64,000 bases of DNA from Marinitoga aeolica (GTDB taxonomy: Bacteria > Thermotogota > Thermotogae > Petrotogales > Petrotogaceae): assembly GCF_029910535.1 (NCBI RefSeq), contig NZ_CP069362.1, forward strand, positions 124,001-188,000, written 5' to 3'. Numbering within the stretch: the first letter of the stretch is position 1; every line of letters begins with the position of its first letter. Positions 55,240 to 63,801 of this stretch are shown here, piece by piece. The translations under genes and the position numbers were made by a program. The notes beneath the pieces are model-generated. The model was not told the origin of the DNA, made no database searches, and was given only the letters and a program-made list of their open reading frames with translations.

Positions 55240-55872
55240 TCACCCATATCTTCTATATAAGCTTACAACTTTACCTACGATTTCCCATTTTAAATCATCT
55301 GTTAATATTATTGGATCATATTTCTGATTTAAACTATACAACATTGCAGGACCATCCATAGTTTTTCTATAAACTTTAACTAATGCATCTGCTCCATCAT
55401 TTATTAATGCTACTACTCTATTACCAGATTCTATATACGCATTTGTATCTACAATAACGTAATCACCTTCTTTTATTTCTGGTTCCATACTATCTCCTAC
55501 AACTTCAACAGCAAATTCTCCTCTAGAACCTAATGGAATATATATTTCATCGACAGGATAATCAATAGGCTCTGCTACACCTGAAAGACCTGCAGCAACC
55601 TTTTCATATACTGGAATTTTTTTCATATTAAAATTATTTTCATTTTCATTTTCAGAATATTTGTCAATTCCCAGTATATAGTCTGCTGGAACATCAAAAA
55701 ATTTTGATAATTGAATAACAACTTCTGATGATGGTAAATTAAATCCAGCTTCAATCCTATAAACACTATTCCCCGCAATTCCAATAATTGCTCCTAATTT
55801 TTCTCTTGAAAGTTTTTTCCTTTTCCTTAACATCTCTATTCTTTTTCCAATAATATTGTTTTCTTTCGCCAC
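55240..55872 (-). CDS. LexA/CI-like self-cleaving repressor (XRE HTH + S24 peptidase)
   Basis: 210 residues. An N-terminal XRE helix-turn-helix (about 8-66) is joined to a C-terminal S24 domain. The scissile bond is A94-G95 (KVAAGLSG), with S128 (GDSMEPEI) and K166 (ALVKVYRK) as the dyad, 38 residues apart. It would be inactivated by RecA-stimulated self-cleavage. Opposite uvrB and divergent from a small gene; an inverted repeat at 55903-55926 is a likely autoregulatory operator. No phage genes are nearby. Confidence 0.9.
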   Translation of the reverse strand: MAKENNIIGKRIEMLRKRKKLSREKLGAIIGIAGNSVYRIEAGFNLPSSEVVIQLSKFFDVPADYILGIDKYSENENENNFNMKKIPVYEKVAAGLSGVAEPIDYPVDEIYIPLGSRGEFAVEVVGDSMEPEIKEGDYVIVDTNAYIESGNRVVALINDGADALVKVYRKTMDGPAMLYSLNQKYDPIILTDDLKWEIVGKVVSLYRRYG

Positions 55873-55902
55873 AATATCACCTCTCTTTCTATATATATAT
55901 TA

Positions 55903-55926
55903 TACACTATTTTCTACTATAGTGTA
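55903..55926. promoter_or_regulatory. Candidate operator of the LexA/CI-like repressor
   Basis: TACACTAT / ATAGTGTA, a perfect 8-bp inverted repeat with an 8-bp spacer, 30 bases upstream of the repressor start in its promoter zone. A second pair GTTACTA (55943) and TAGTAAC (55978) lies nearby. Confidence 0.6.
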
Positions 55927-56048
55927 GATTTGTTACTTAAAAGTTACTATTTCTTAATTGATTTTAAGTCTTCTTTGTAGTAACATATAATCAAGATACA
56001 ATAAGGTAGAATTATCAATATAAAAAAATACTTTAAGGGGGTAATATT

Positions 56049-56288
56049 ATGATTAAAACAAATGAGTTGTTGAAATGGTATGAAGAAAAGAGGCATTATT
56101 TCAAAAAATTCCTATTAAATTCTGAAAATAATAAATACTTATTAGAACTAATTGGTTTAGATAACAAAATTACAGAAAAAGAAATAATTAATTTTAATTC
56201 AATCGAAGAATTGGAAAAATATATCAAAATTGTTTTTGATAATGAAATAAAACAGATGTTTAAAAACAAACAACCTCTTTCAGCATAG
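56049..56288 (+). CDS. Small protein of unknown function (79 aa)
   Basis: 79 residues, soluble, acidic-basic mixed and helical (LLKWYEEKRHYFKKFLLN). RBS AAGGGGG and a bidirectional terminator right after the stop support expression. No family recognised. Divergent from the LexA/CI-like repressor with the operator candidates between them, so it could be a repressor-controlled gene. Confidence 0.6.
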   Translation: MIKTNELLKWYEEKRHYFKKFLLNSENNKYLLELIGLDNKITEKEIINFNSIEELEKYIKIVFDNEIKQMFKNKQPLSA

Positions 56289-56295
56289 ATTAAAA

Positions 56296-56315
56296 AAGAG
56301 CCCGCAAGGGCTCTT
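56296..56315. terminator. Bidirectional terminator between small gene and iorB
   Basis: Perfect 8-bp stem AAGAGCCC / GGGCTCTT with GCAA tetraloop. Confidence 0.9.
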
Positions 56316-56324
56316 AATTTCACA

Positions 56325-56903
56325 TTATCCATTATATACTTTCTCAAATAATTCCAGATTATTTTTTAAAACATCTCCTGTTAATAAATCATTTACAGCT
56401 AATAAATAATGTTCTTTTTCTACATTAGGAATTAATTTATTTTTTGCCATAGTTGCTAATACTGCCATATTTTGCATTCTCGCGTCACTTAAATCATTTA
56501 TATATACTTTTATTAAATCAATATTCCTTCTTTTTGCTTCTTTTTCTACAATCTCGTTTTCTATTTCTTTTGCTTTTCTCAATCTAACATCTAATGGTTG
56601 CCATACAGCATCATAATAAATTACTGTAGAACCATTCTTTGAATAATCATTCATTCCTCTTAGTGCTTCATGCCTCTCAAGAGCCACTACTAAATCAGCT
56701 TGACCCTTCATTATCAAAGGAGAATTTATATTTTCTCCTATCCTAATATTAGAAGAAACGGTACCTCCTCTTTGAGCTAAACCATGAGTATCAACACCTC
56801 TAACATTTAACCCGGCTTTATCTGCTGCACGTATAATCACTTCACTTAATAAACCTATACCTTGACCACCAACACCAATTAAATATATATTAAATGCTTT
56901 CAT
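56325..56903 (-). CDS. iorB: Indolepyruvate:ferredoxin oxidoreductase beta subunit
   Basis: 192 residues, gamma-domain-type subunit of the 2-oxoacid oxidoreductase family. The N-terminal LIGVGGQGIGLLSEVIIRAA and GVDTHGLAQRGGTVSSNIRIG are signatures. With IorA it oxidatively decarboxylates aryl pyruvates from aromatic amino acids, giving aryl acetyl-CoA and reduced ferredoxin. The gene overlaps iorA by 1 base. Cytoplasmic. Confidence 0.93.
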   Translation of the reverse strand: MKAFNIYLIGVGGQGIGLLSEVIIRAADKAGLNVRGVDTHGLAQRGGTVSSNIRIGENINSPLIMKGQADLVVALERHEALRGMNDYSKNGSTVIYYDAVWQPLDVRLRKAKEIENEIVEKEAKRRNIDLIKVYINDLSDARMQNMAVLATMAKNKLIPNVEKEHYLLAVNDLLTGDVLKNNLELFEKVYNG

Positions 56904-58789
56904 TATTTATCACCTTCTTTAGATACTATTTTAAAAGATAATGCGTTTGTTGGACAAGTTTGAATACATGAACCATCGCCTATACATAAGTCTTCTTGTA
57001 CCCAAACATCACCTTCAGGAGTAATTTGATATGCAGGACAACCAAAATCACTAATACATACATATTGATGATCACATTTATCTGTTACTTCCACCTTATT
57101 ATTTCTAAAAGTTCCTTTTCTTCTTTGTTCTCTCGTCAGTTTTAACATACATGGATGTTTTGCAATAATAACCTTTAAACCTTCTTCTTTTTGTGCTTCT
57201 AATACATACTCTCTTAGCTTTGTTTGTTGATATGTATCCACTTCTTTAATATATTTAATTCCTAATCCTTCAAGCATCTTTTTAATAGGTATAGCTTCTG
57301 TTGGACCATTTATATTTTTTCCTATTGAAGGTAAGTCCTGATGACCTGTCATCGCTGTAGTTCCATTTTCCATAATAATTAATGTTAAATTATGTTTATT
57401 AAATATAGCATTTATTATACCAGGAATACCAGCATGGAACAAGGTAGAATCTCCTAAGAAAGCAACAACATTTCTTGTTTTATTAAATAATGATAAACCA
57501 GCACCTGTTGAAGTAGAATGTCCCATTGATAATAAAACCTGACCCATATTATATGGCTCTAAATATCCCAAAGTATGACATCCAATATCTGCTACAGTAA
57601 TATCCGTATCTTTCAATGCATATTTAATAGCATGAAAAGCGGATCTATGACCACAACCAGGACATAATTGTGGAGGTCTTGGATTCAATTTTACTTGTGG
57701 AATTTCCATTTTAATATCTGGTAATAAATCTGGCCAGGTTTTTTTCAAAATATCATATACCTTATCAGGTTTATATTCACCTATCCAATCTTCTATATCA
57801 ACTTTACCAATTATATTTGTATAAATTTTATTTTCATAGGCTAATGTTTTTATATCTTTTTCCATTATGTCATCCAATTCTTCGATGATTTTTATTTCTT
57901 CATGATTTTTCAAAAATCCTATTATTTTTTTCTCCGGTAAAGGATTAACTATTCCTATTTTTAATATATCTACTTTTTCATTAGCATATTCTAAAACATC
58001 CAATAATGAAAGATAAGGTAATCCGGAAACTATGATTCCTCTTTTTTTGTTCCCATTGTCAATAATTTCATTAAATTTAGAATTATTTGATATTTCCTTA
58101 AATTCTTCTAATCTTTTTAAAGCCATTCTTTTCATATCTAATGCTCTTGCAGCAATTGGAATATGAGGAGCGTTTATATGATCAAATTTAGGAGTATAAT
58201 CATATTCTTCTATTTCTAATTTATCGAAAGTAATTTTCTCTTTTGCATGACATACATGTGTTGTTAAACGTAGTATAACCGGCATGTGTTTTTCTTTAGC
58301 TATTTTAGCAGCTTCTTTAAACATTTCATATACTTCTTTTGGAGAATTTGGTTCATACATAGGAATATATGAAAGTTTAGAAAAATGTCTATTATCTTGT
58401 TCATTTTGAGATGAATTAGCTCCTGGATCATCTCCTAGAACTATTACCATTCCACCTTGTAAATCAAATAATCCTAATTGAACAAAAGAATCAGCTGCTA
58501 CATTTAAACCAACACTTTTAAAAAATACAGTGGATAAATGTCCATTCATAGCGGCACCAAAAGCTACTTCAGTAGCTACTTTTTCGTTAACGGAAAATTC
58601 AAAATACATTGGATTTTTATCTTTTGGAATACTTCTTATACCTTCAGCGATTTCTGGTGTAGGAGAACCAGGGTATGAAGTTACTACTTTAACACCTGAT
58701 TCTAACATAGCTCTAACCAAAGCATGATTGCCCATTAATATTTCAGTAATTGGTTCTTTAGAAATTAGTATTTCTCCTAAAGTTTTCAC
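56903..58789 (-). CDS. iorA: Indolepyruvate:ferredoxin oxidoreductase alpha subunit
   Basis: 628 residues. The N-terminal pyrimidine-binding half has SYPGSPTPEIAE; the TPP half has GDSTLFHAGIPGI and MENGTTAMTGHQ. The C-terminal ferredoxin-like end has CDHQYVCISDFGCPAY and CIGDGSCIQTCPTNA: the second cysteine of each cluster motif is replaced (Gln and Asp). The GTG at 58789 has GGAGGG upstream; the longer frame to 58837 is not used. It uses ferredoxin as acceptor. Confidence 0.94.
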   Translation of the reverse strand: MKTLGEILISKEPITEILMGNHALVRAMLESGVKVVTSYPGSPTPEIAEGIRSIPKDKNPMYFEFSVNEKVATEVAFGAAMNGHLSTVFFKSVGLNVAADSFVQLGLFDLQGGMVIVLGDDPGANSSQNEQDNRHFSKLSYIPMYEPNSPKEVYEMFKEAAKIAKEKHMPVILRLTTHVCHAKEKITFDKLEIEEYDYTPKFDHINAPHIPIAARALDMKRMALKRLEEFKEISNNSKFNEIIDNGNKKRGIIVSGLPYLSLLDVLEYANEKVDILKIGIVNPLPEKKIIGFLKNHEEIKIIEELDDIMEKDIKTLAYENKIYTNIIGKVDIEDWIGEYKPDKVYDILKKTWPDLLPDIKMEIPQVKLNPRPPQLCPGCGHRSAFHAIKYALKDTDITVADIGCHTLGYLEPYNMGQVLLSMGHSTSTGAGLSLFNKTRNVVAFLGDSTLFHAGIPGIINAIFNKHNLTLIIMENGTTAMTGHQDLPSIGKNINGPTEAIPIKKMLEGLGIKYIKEVDTYQQTKLREYVLEAQKEEGLKVIIAKHPCMLKLTREQRRKGTFRNNKVEVTDKCDHQYVCISDFGCPAYQITPEGDVWVQEDLCIGDGSCIQTCPTNALSFKIVSKEGDK

Positions 58790-58810
58790 ATTATCCCTCC
58801 TTGATAATAT

Positions 58811-58839
58811 AATTGGAATGGGAAAAACCCATTCCAATT
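58811..58839 (-). other. Hairpin between ferritin-like gene and iorA
   Basis: Perfect 12-bp stem AATTGGAATGGG / CCCATTCCAATT, 5-nt loop, overlapping the ferritin-like stop. On the minus strand it lacks a T run, so it is more a processing or attenuation element than a full terminator. Confidence 0.55.
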
Positions 58840-59338
58840 AATATAATGGTGTGAAGTTCATATTTGTCCAATATTCATCTGATAATCTTTTATAGTATTC
58901 ATATAATGTATCTCTATGATGTTCTTCCCACTTAGCTAATTTTAAAAATAATTCTTTAGCCTCTTTATCTTCTACACTTTCTGCTGCTTTTAAATAGAAT
59001 TTCATAAAATCGTCTTCTATCATGTATCCCATTTTTAATACAGTTAAATCCAAAGTCATATTACTTACTGTTCCACCAGTGATTTCTTCTAATTCTCTCT
59101 TTTCAAAAATATTCTCTTGAGATTCTTCAAAATCAACTTCTAACGATTCACTATTTTCATATGTTTTTATTAACCTTTTAATATATTCAACGTGACCTTG
59201 TTCCATGTTTGCTAAAGTATGAAAAATTGTTTTTAATTCTGGGTTAGATAAACTATCCATTTTAGCTTTATAAAATTCTCTTCCTTCAATTTCTTTTGTT
59301 AATGCATAATTTAAAATTCCTATAATACCTTTTTCCAT
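58838..59338 (-). CDS. Ferritin-like (rubrerythrin-type) diiron protein
   Basis: 166 residues, four-helix ferritin-like domain. Candidate iron ligands are the glutamates of EIEGREFY (residues about 16-23), EQGHVE (about 47-52), EDDFMKFY and WEEHHRDTLYEYY. There is no rubredoxin domain, so it is a truncated-type rubrerythrin. Such proteins reduce peroxide or oxidise/store iron. Located directly upstream of iorAB, a strictly anaerobic pathway. Start ATG at 59338 with AAGGGGGG. Confidence 0.85.
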   Translation of the reverse strand: MEKGIIGILNYALTKEIEGREFYKAKMDSLSNPELKTIFHTLANMEQGHVEYIKRLIKTYENSESLEVDFEESQENIFEKRELEEITGGTVSNMTLDLTVLKMGYMIEDDFMKFYLKAAESVEDKEAKELFLKLAKWEEHHRDTLYEYYKRLSDEYWTNMNFTPLY

Positions 59339-59414
59339 ATTTAATCCCCCCTTAGAATTTTATACATTTGTAATTATATCATATTTTTATTAATTTTAAA
59401 AATTAAAAACTAAA

Positions 59415-59446
59415 AAAATGACTGCAGCGTGAAGCTGCAGTTATTT
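59415..59446 (-). terminator. Terminator copy, far side of repeat D
   Basis: CTGCAGC / GCTGCAG hairpin with A/T-rich arms. It repeats 59678-59709 with 30 of 32 bases identical. It may also terminate glgP transcripts that read through the repeat. Confidence 0.85.
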
Positions 59447-59453
59447 CAGACTG

Positions 59454-59671
59454 TTGACAAAATAAATATGAAAAAATAATATGAGTGAATCCTTGAAAAT
59501 TCCCGAAAAAATGTGAATGAAGCCTGACAATTTTGCATGGATGCAAAATTGAGCGAAACCGAACATGGATGTGAGTTTTCGTGACAGGCGAGAATAAACA
59601 TTTTTGAGGATTAAGGATTTTCACTGGATGAGCAAATATTATTTTGATTATTTTATTTTGTACTTTATCTA
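59454..59671 (-). repeat. Fold-back repeat copy D, between glgP and ferritin-like gene
   Basis: 218-bp core; read on minus it begins TAGATAAAGTAC and ends TTTTGTCAACAG. The inner hairpin is CAATTTTGCAT / ATGCAAAATTG and P4 is GCCTG / CAGGC. Near-identical 32-bp terminator copies flank it. Same orientation relative to its upstream gene glgP as copies A-C. It fills most of the 372-base gap. Confidence 0.88.
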
Positions 59672-59677
59672 AAAATT

Positions 59678-59709
59678 AAAATAACTGCAGCGCGAAGCTG
59701 CAGTTATTT
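59678..59709 (-). terminator. glgP terminator (gene-side flank of repeat D)
   Basis: Stem AACTGCAGC / GCTGCAGTT just after the glgP stop, with A/T-rich arms; the duplicate is at 59415. Confidence 0.87.
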
Positions 59710-59710
59710 A

Positions 59711-62278
59711 TTATTGTGGATATTTAACAAAACCTATTAAATAATGTTGATATGGCATAATTGGATTGTATGGTACAACTCTCACATTCCATCCATATTG
59801 TCCTCTTTCATCTACTTCGAATTCACCTTCATATAAATAAGTATCTTTATTTACTTCTTTTACAAGTTTCATATCAAATGATTTTAAAGAGATTACTTTA
59901 TTATCTTCTAATTTAGCCAATACAATTTGAGTTAATATAGAATCTGGACCTATACCTGGTAAATATACTTCTGCTTTTACTTCTATTTTTCCTTCTGTTG
60001 CATATACAACATCCTCATTTACATTAGACAACACTTTTATTCTAATACTATCCCAATTTCTTTCTAATAACTCTACCCAGCTGGCAAATCTTCTTGCAAT
60101 TTTAAAATCTTCTTTTATAAACTTTTCACCTAATTCAGCTGCTGTCATATATAATTTTTGTGTATATTCTTTTAACATCCTATGTGTGTTAAAGAATGAT
60201 GTGACAGATATAATAGATTCTTTCATTATTTTTATCCATTCTCTTGAAACACCTAATTCTTCATTATGGTCATAATATAACGGTACAATTTCTTTTTCTA
60301 AAGTATTGTAGATAGACACACTGTCAATTCTATCCTGTAATTCTAAATCTGTATAGTCTCTTTCATCTCCAATAGCCCATCCATTTTTTCCATTGTATCC
60401 TTCTACCCACCAACCATCTAAAACACTAAAGTTAGGGGAACCATTCATACCTGCTTTTTGACCACTTGTCCCACTAGCTTCTCTTGGCCTTCTTGGGTTA
60501 TTTAACCATATGTCAACACCTGAAACCAAATGTCTTGCTACATTCATATCATAATTTTCTATAAATACTATTTTATCTTTAAATTCAGGCATTCTCGATA
60601 TTTCATAAATTCTTTTAATTAATTCTTGACCTGGCTTATCAGCAGGATGAGCTTTACCAGCAAATATCAATTGAACAGGTCTTTCAGGATTATTTAATAT
60701 TTTCTTTAACCTATCCAAATCTTTGAATATTAATGTAGCTCTCTTATATGTTGCAAATCTTCTTGCAAACCCTATTGTTAAAGCATTTGGGTTCAAGATT
60801 TCTTCAATTTCTTCTAATTGTTCTACAGTTTCACCATGTCTCATTCTCTGCAATTTAGTTCTTTCATGTATAAAGGAAATTAATTTTTTCTTTAGATATT
60901 TTCTAACATTCCACAATTCTTCATCTGGAATATTATCAATCTTTTTCCATAAATCAGGATCGTCAATCTTTTCATGCCAATCTCTTCCAAGATAATTAGT
61001 AAATAAATCCTGCAATTCTTTTGAAATCCATGTTGTTGCATGAACACCATTTGTAACATGAGTAATAGGTACTTCTACAGCTTCTAATCCTTTCCAGATA
61101 TCTTTTGCTAAATCCCTTGAAACTTCTCCATGTAATTTACTTACTCCATTTGCTCTAGAAGATAAATTTAAAGCTAACGTTGTCATAGAGAATAATTCCG
61201 AACCATCTGGTCTTATTTCTGCACCTAAATCTAAAAATTCCCTTCTAGAAGCCTTTAACTGTGGCCAATAATTTTTAAAATATCTATCCATTAAATGAAA
61301 TGGAAACGCATCATGTCCAGCAGGAACCGGTGTATGTGTTGTAAATACAGCGCTTGATTTTGCTGCCTGAACCGCTTCTCTAAAAGATAATCCTTTTTCC
61401 TGAACAAATTCTCTTATTCTTTCTAATCCTAGAAATGCAGAATGTCCTTCATTCATATGCCATACAGATGGGTTATATCCCATTGCTCTTAATGCTCTAA
61501 CTCCACCTATACCCAATAATATTTCTTGTCTAATTCTCATTTCTTGATCTCCGCCATATAATTGGTAGGTAATCATTCTATCTTCTGGGTCATTTTGTGG
61601 AATATCAGTATCTAAATATATTAAATTAATTCTTCCAACTTGTAATTTCCAGATTTTTGCATAAACCTTTCTATTATCCATTTCTACTGTAACAAACAAT
61701 TCATTTCCTTCTTCATCTTTTACAGGAATAACAGGGAAATTATCAAAGTCATATGGATTGAATATAGCTTCCTGCCAACCTTCAGAATTTATTCTTTGTT
61801 CAAAATATCCCTGTTTATATAATAAACCCACTGCAACTAAAGGAATTCCTAAATCACTTGATGATTTCAAATGATCACCAGCTAAAACACCTAATCCACC
61901 AGAATAATTTGGGAATGATTCATGAAGTCCATATTCTGCACAAAAATATGCAAATTCCCCACCCTTATATTCTCTATGAGTTGATTTAAACCATGTGTTT
62001 TCTGCTTTCATATATTTATCAAATTTTTCAATAACTTGAGAATACAATGAAACAATAGCTTGATTCTCTGATGCTTCATTTAATTTTTTCTGACTTACTT
62101 TTTTTAAAAACAATACAGGGTTTCTATTTACATCAACCCATAAGTCTTCATCTATTCTTTCAAATATCTCTTGTGCATCATAATTCCATGTCCACCAAAG
62201 ATTCTTACTTAATTCTGGTAACCTGGATAATTTTTCAGGTACCTTAGGTAAAACATTTATCTTTGAAATAAATTCCAT
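59711..62278 (-). CDS. glgP: Alpha-glucan (glycogen) phosphorylase
   Basis: GT35-type glycogen/maltodextrin phosphorylase of the DUF3417 class, 855 residues. The N-terminal LPELSKNLWWTWNYDAQEIFERI identifies the class. The body has WHMNEGHSAFLGLERI and THTPVPAGHD, and the pyridoxal-phosphate lysine is probably in EASGTSGQKAGMNGSPNF. It releases glucose-1-phosphate from glycogen. ATG 62278 follows GGAGGGAGGAC. Its end is next to repeat copy D. Confidence 0.95.
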   Translation of the reverse strand: MEFISKINVLPKVPEKLSRLPELSKNLWWTWNYDAQEIFERIDEDLWVDVNRNPVLFLKKVSQKKLNEASENQAIVSLYSQVIEKFDKYMKAENTWFKSTHREYKGGEFAYFCAEYGLHESFPNYSGGLGVLAGDHLKSSSDLGIPLVAVGLLYKQGYFEQRINSEGWQEAIFNPYDFDNFPVIPVKDEEGNELFVTVEMDNRKVYAKIWKLQVGRINLIYLDTDIPQNDPEDRMITYQLYGGDQEMRIRQEILLGIGGVRALRAMGYNPSVWHMNEGHSAFLGLERIREFVQEKGLSFREAVQAAKSSAVFTTHTPVPAGHDAFPFHLMDRYFKNYWPQLKASRREFLDLGAEIRPDGSELFSMTTLALNLSSRANGVSKLHGEVSRDLAKDIWKGLEAVEVPITHVTNGVHATTWISKELQDLFTNYLGRDWHEKIDDPDLWKKIDNIPDEELWNVRKYLKKKLISFIHERTKLQRMRHGETVEQLEEIEEILNPNALTIGFARRFATYKRATLIFKDLDRLKKILNNPERPVQLIFAGKAHPADKPGQELIKRIYEISRMPEFKDKIVFIENYDMNVARHLVSGVDIWLNNPRRPREASGTSGQKAGMNGSPNFSVLDGWWVEGYNGKNGWAIGDERDYTDLELQDRIDSVSIYNTLEKEIVPLYYDHNEELGVSREWIKIMKESIISVTSFFNTHRMLKEYTQKLYMTAAELGEKFIKEDFKIARRFASWVELLERNWDSIRIKVLSNVNEDVVYATEGKIEVKAEVYLPGIGPDSILTQIVLAKLEDNKVISLKSFDMKLVKEVNKDTYLYEGEFEVDERGQYGWNVRVVPYNPIMPYQHYLIGFVKYPQ

Positions 62279-62376
62279 GGAAAGTCCTCCCTCCAAAATT
62301 TAATATATCCAATACATATTATACCAAAAATTATTGATTTTGTGCAATAATCATAGAAATTTAACTTTAATTAAAA

Positions 62377-63714
62377 TTAATTACTATTATTTGCCTTTAA
62401 AAACGCAAAATTTTCAATATGAAAAGTATTAGGAAACATATCAAAAGGCCTTATAAATTCTATATTATAGAATTTACTTAATTTTGATAAATCTCTTGCC
62501 AGAGTTGTTGAATCACAAGATAAATAAAAAATATTTTTTGGTTTCAATTGTAAAATTTTGGTTAAAACTTCTTTACCAAGCCCACTTCGAGGTGGATCAA
62601 CAATCAATAAATCTATTTTTTTATTATAATCTTTTATAAATTCTTCTACATCCGCTTTAATAAATGTAGTATTTTTTATACTATTTATATTTGAATTAGA
62701 ATGTGCTGCTTTAACAGAAACTCCATTACTTTCTACACCAGTTACATGTTTAAACAATGGAGCTAAATATATTGAAAACAATCCAACACCAGAATATAGA
62801 TCCAGTAAATTACCAGAAATTTTTTCTTCTTTTACTATTCTTATAAATTCATCTAAAATCTTTTTAGTTACGTTGTAATTATTTTGAAAGAAAGCTGTTG
62901 GTGGAATTTGGTATTCAAATCCATCAAACTCTTCTCTTATTACACCTTCTCCTTTTATAGTTTTATATGGACCTCTTAAAACAACAGAATCAGATCCATT
63001 CATAACATGAATAATCGAATTCGCTCTTATATTTTGTTTTATTAATTCTTTAAATTTTTTATAATTGCTAATATATTCTGTTTTAGTAATAAATATACTC
63101 ATTATTTCATTCTTAGAAAATGATTTTCTAAGAACCAGATGTTTAAATTCTCCTCTTCTAGATTTTGGATTATAAATTTTTAAATTCAATGCTTCAAATA
63201 TCTTTTTAGTTTCATGAATAATCTTATTAAATTCTTTTGGAGCAATTAAACATTTTTTTATATCTATAATTTCATTACTATTTCTCTTTTTAAGACCTAT
63301 TTTTATCTCACCTTTATCATAAGAAAAAGCAAATTCCATTTTACTCCTATAGTGGTTTATTTCATTAGAACCTACTGCATCTAAAACAAGAGAATCGTCT
63401 AATTTACCTATTCTTCTTATTTGTTCTTTAACAATGTTTGTCTTTATTTTTAGTTGCTCATTATAATCAAGATCCAATAACTGACAACCTCCACATTCTT
63501 GAAAATGTGGGCAGGTTGTTCTATTTCTATATGGAGATTTTTCTAAATATTCTACTACTTCTGCAAAATACACATCTTTTTTATTTCCTTTTACTTTTAT
63601 TTTTACAAATTCCCCTGGATAAGCATGTTCAATCATATATATCTTATTATCATACCTCGCAAAACCATATCCTCCGTTTACAATTTTCTCCACAACAACA
63701 TCTATAGTTTCCAT
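62377..63714 (-). CDS. rlmD: 23S rRNA (uracil-5-)-methyltransferase RlmD/RumA-like
   Basis: 445 residues. An N-terminal TRAM domain (about 1-55) is followed by an iron-sulfur cysteine set (CPHFQECGGCQ) and the methyltransferase domain with LLDLYSGVGLFSIY, IVDPPRSGL and the catalytic cysteine in YLSCDSTTLARD. It methylates a uridine C5 in 23S rRNA or tRNA using SAM; which one cannot be told. ATG 63714 has GAGGTGAT upstream, with GTG at 63723 lying in it. Confidence 0.9.
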   Translation of the reverse strand: METIDVVVEKIVNGGYGFARYDNKIYMIEHAYPGEFVKIKVKGNKKDVYFAEVVEYLEKSPYRNRTTCPHFQECGGCQLLDLDYNEQLKIKTNIVKEQIRRIGKLDDSLVLDAVGSNEINHYRSKMEFAFSYDKGEIKIGLKKRNSNEIIDIKKCLIAPKEFNKIIHETKKIFEALNLKIYNPKSRRGEFKHLVLRKSFSKNEIMSIFITKTEYISNYKKFKELIKQNIRANSIIHVMNGSDSVVLRGPYKTIKGEGVIREEFDGFEYQIPPTAFFQNNYNVTKKILDEFIRIVKEEKISGNLLDLYSGVGLFSIYLAPLFKHVTGVESNGVSVKAAHSNSNINSIKNTTFIKADVEEFIKDYNKKIDLLIVDPPRSGLGKEVLTKILQLKPKNIFYLSCDSTTLARDLSKLSKFYNIEFIRPFDMFPNTFHIENFAFLKANNSN

Positions 63715-63801
63715 TTTAATCACCTCTTAAATTATTCTATTTTCATTATATCATATATTTCATTTTTTGCCGTTTTTCTGATAAAATATAGTATATGGAA
63801 A

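Noticed and set aside
58811-58839. Intrinsic terminator between the ferritin-like gene and iorA
   Set aside because: The stem is strong but no T run follows on the minus strand, so it is listed only as a hairpin.
59403-59624. 73-residue minus-strand open frame inside repeat copy D
   Set aside because: Repeat-derived as for copy B, and covers the terminator copy.
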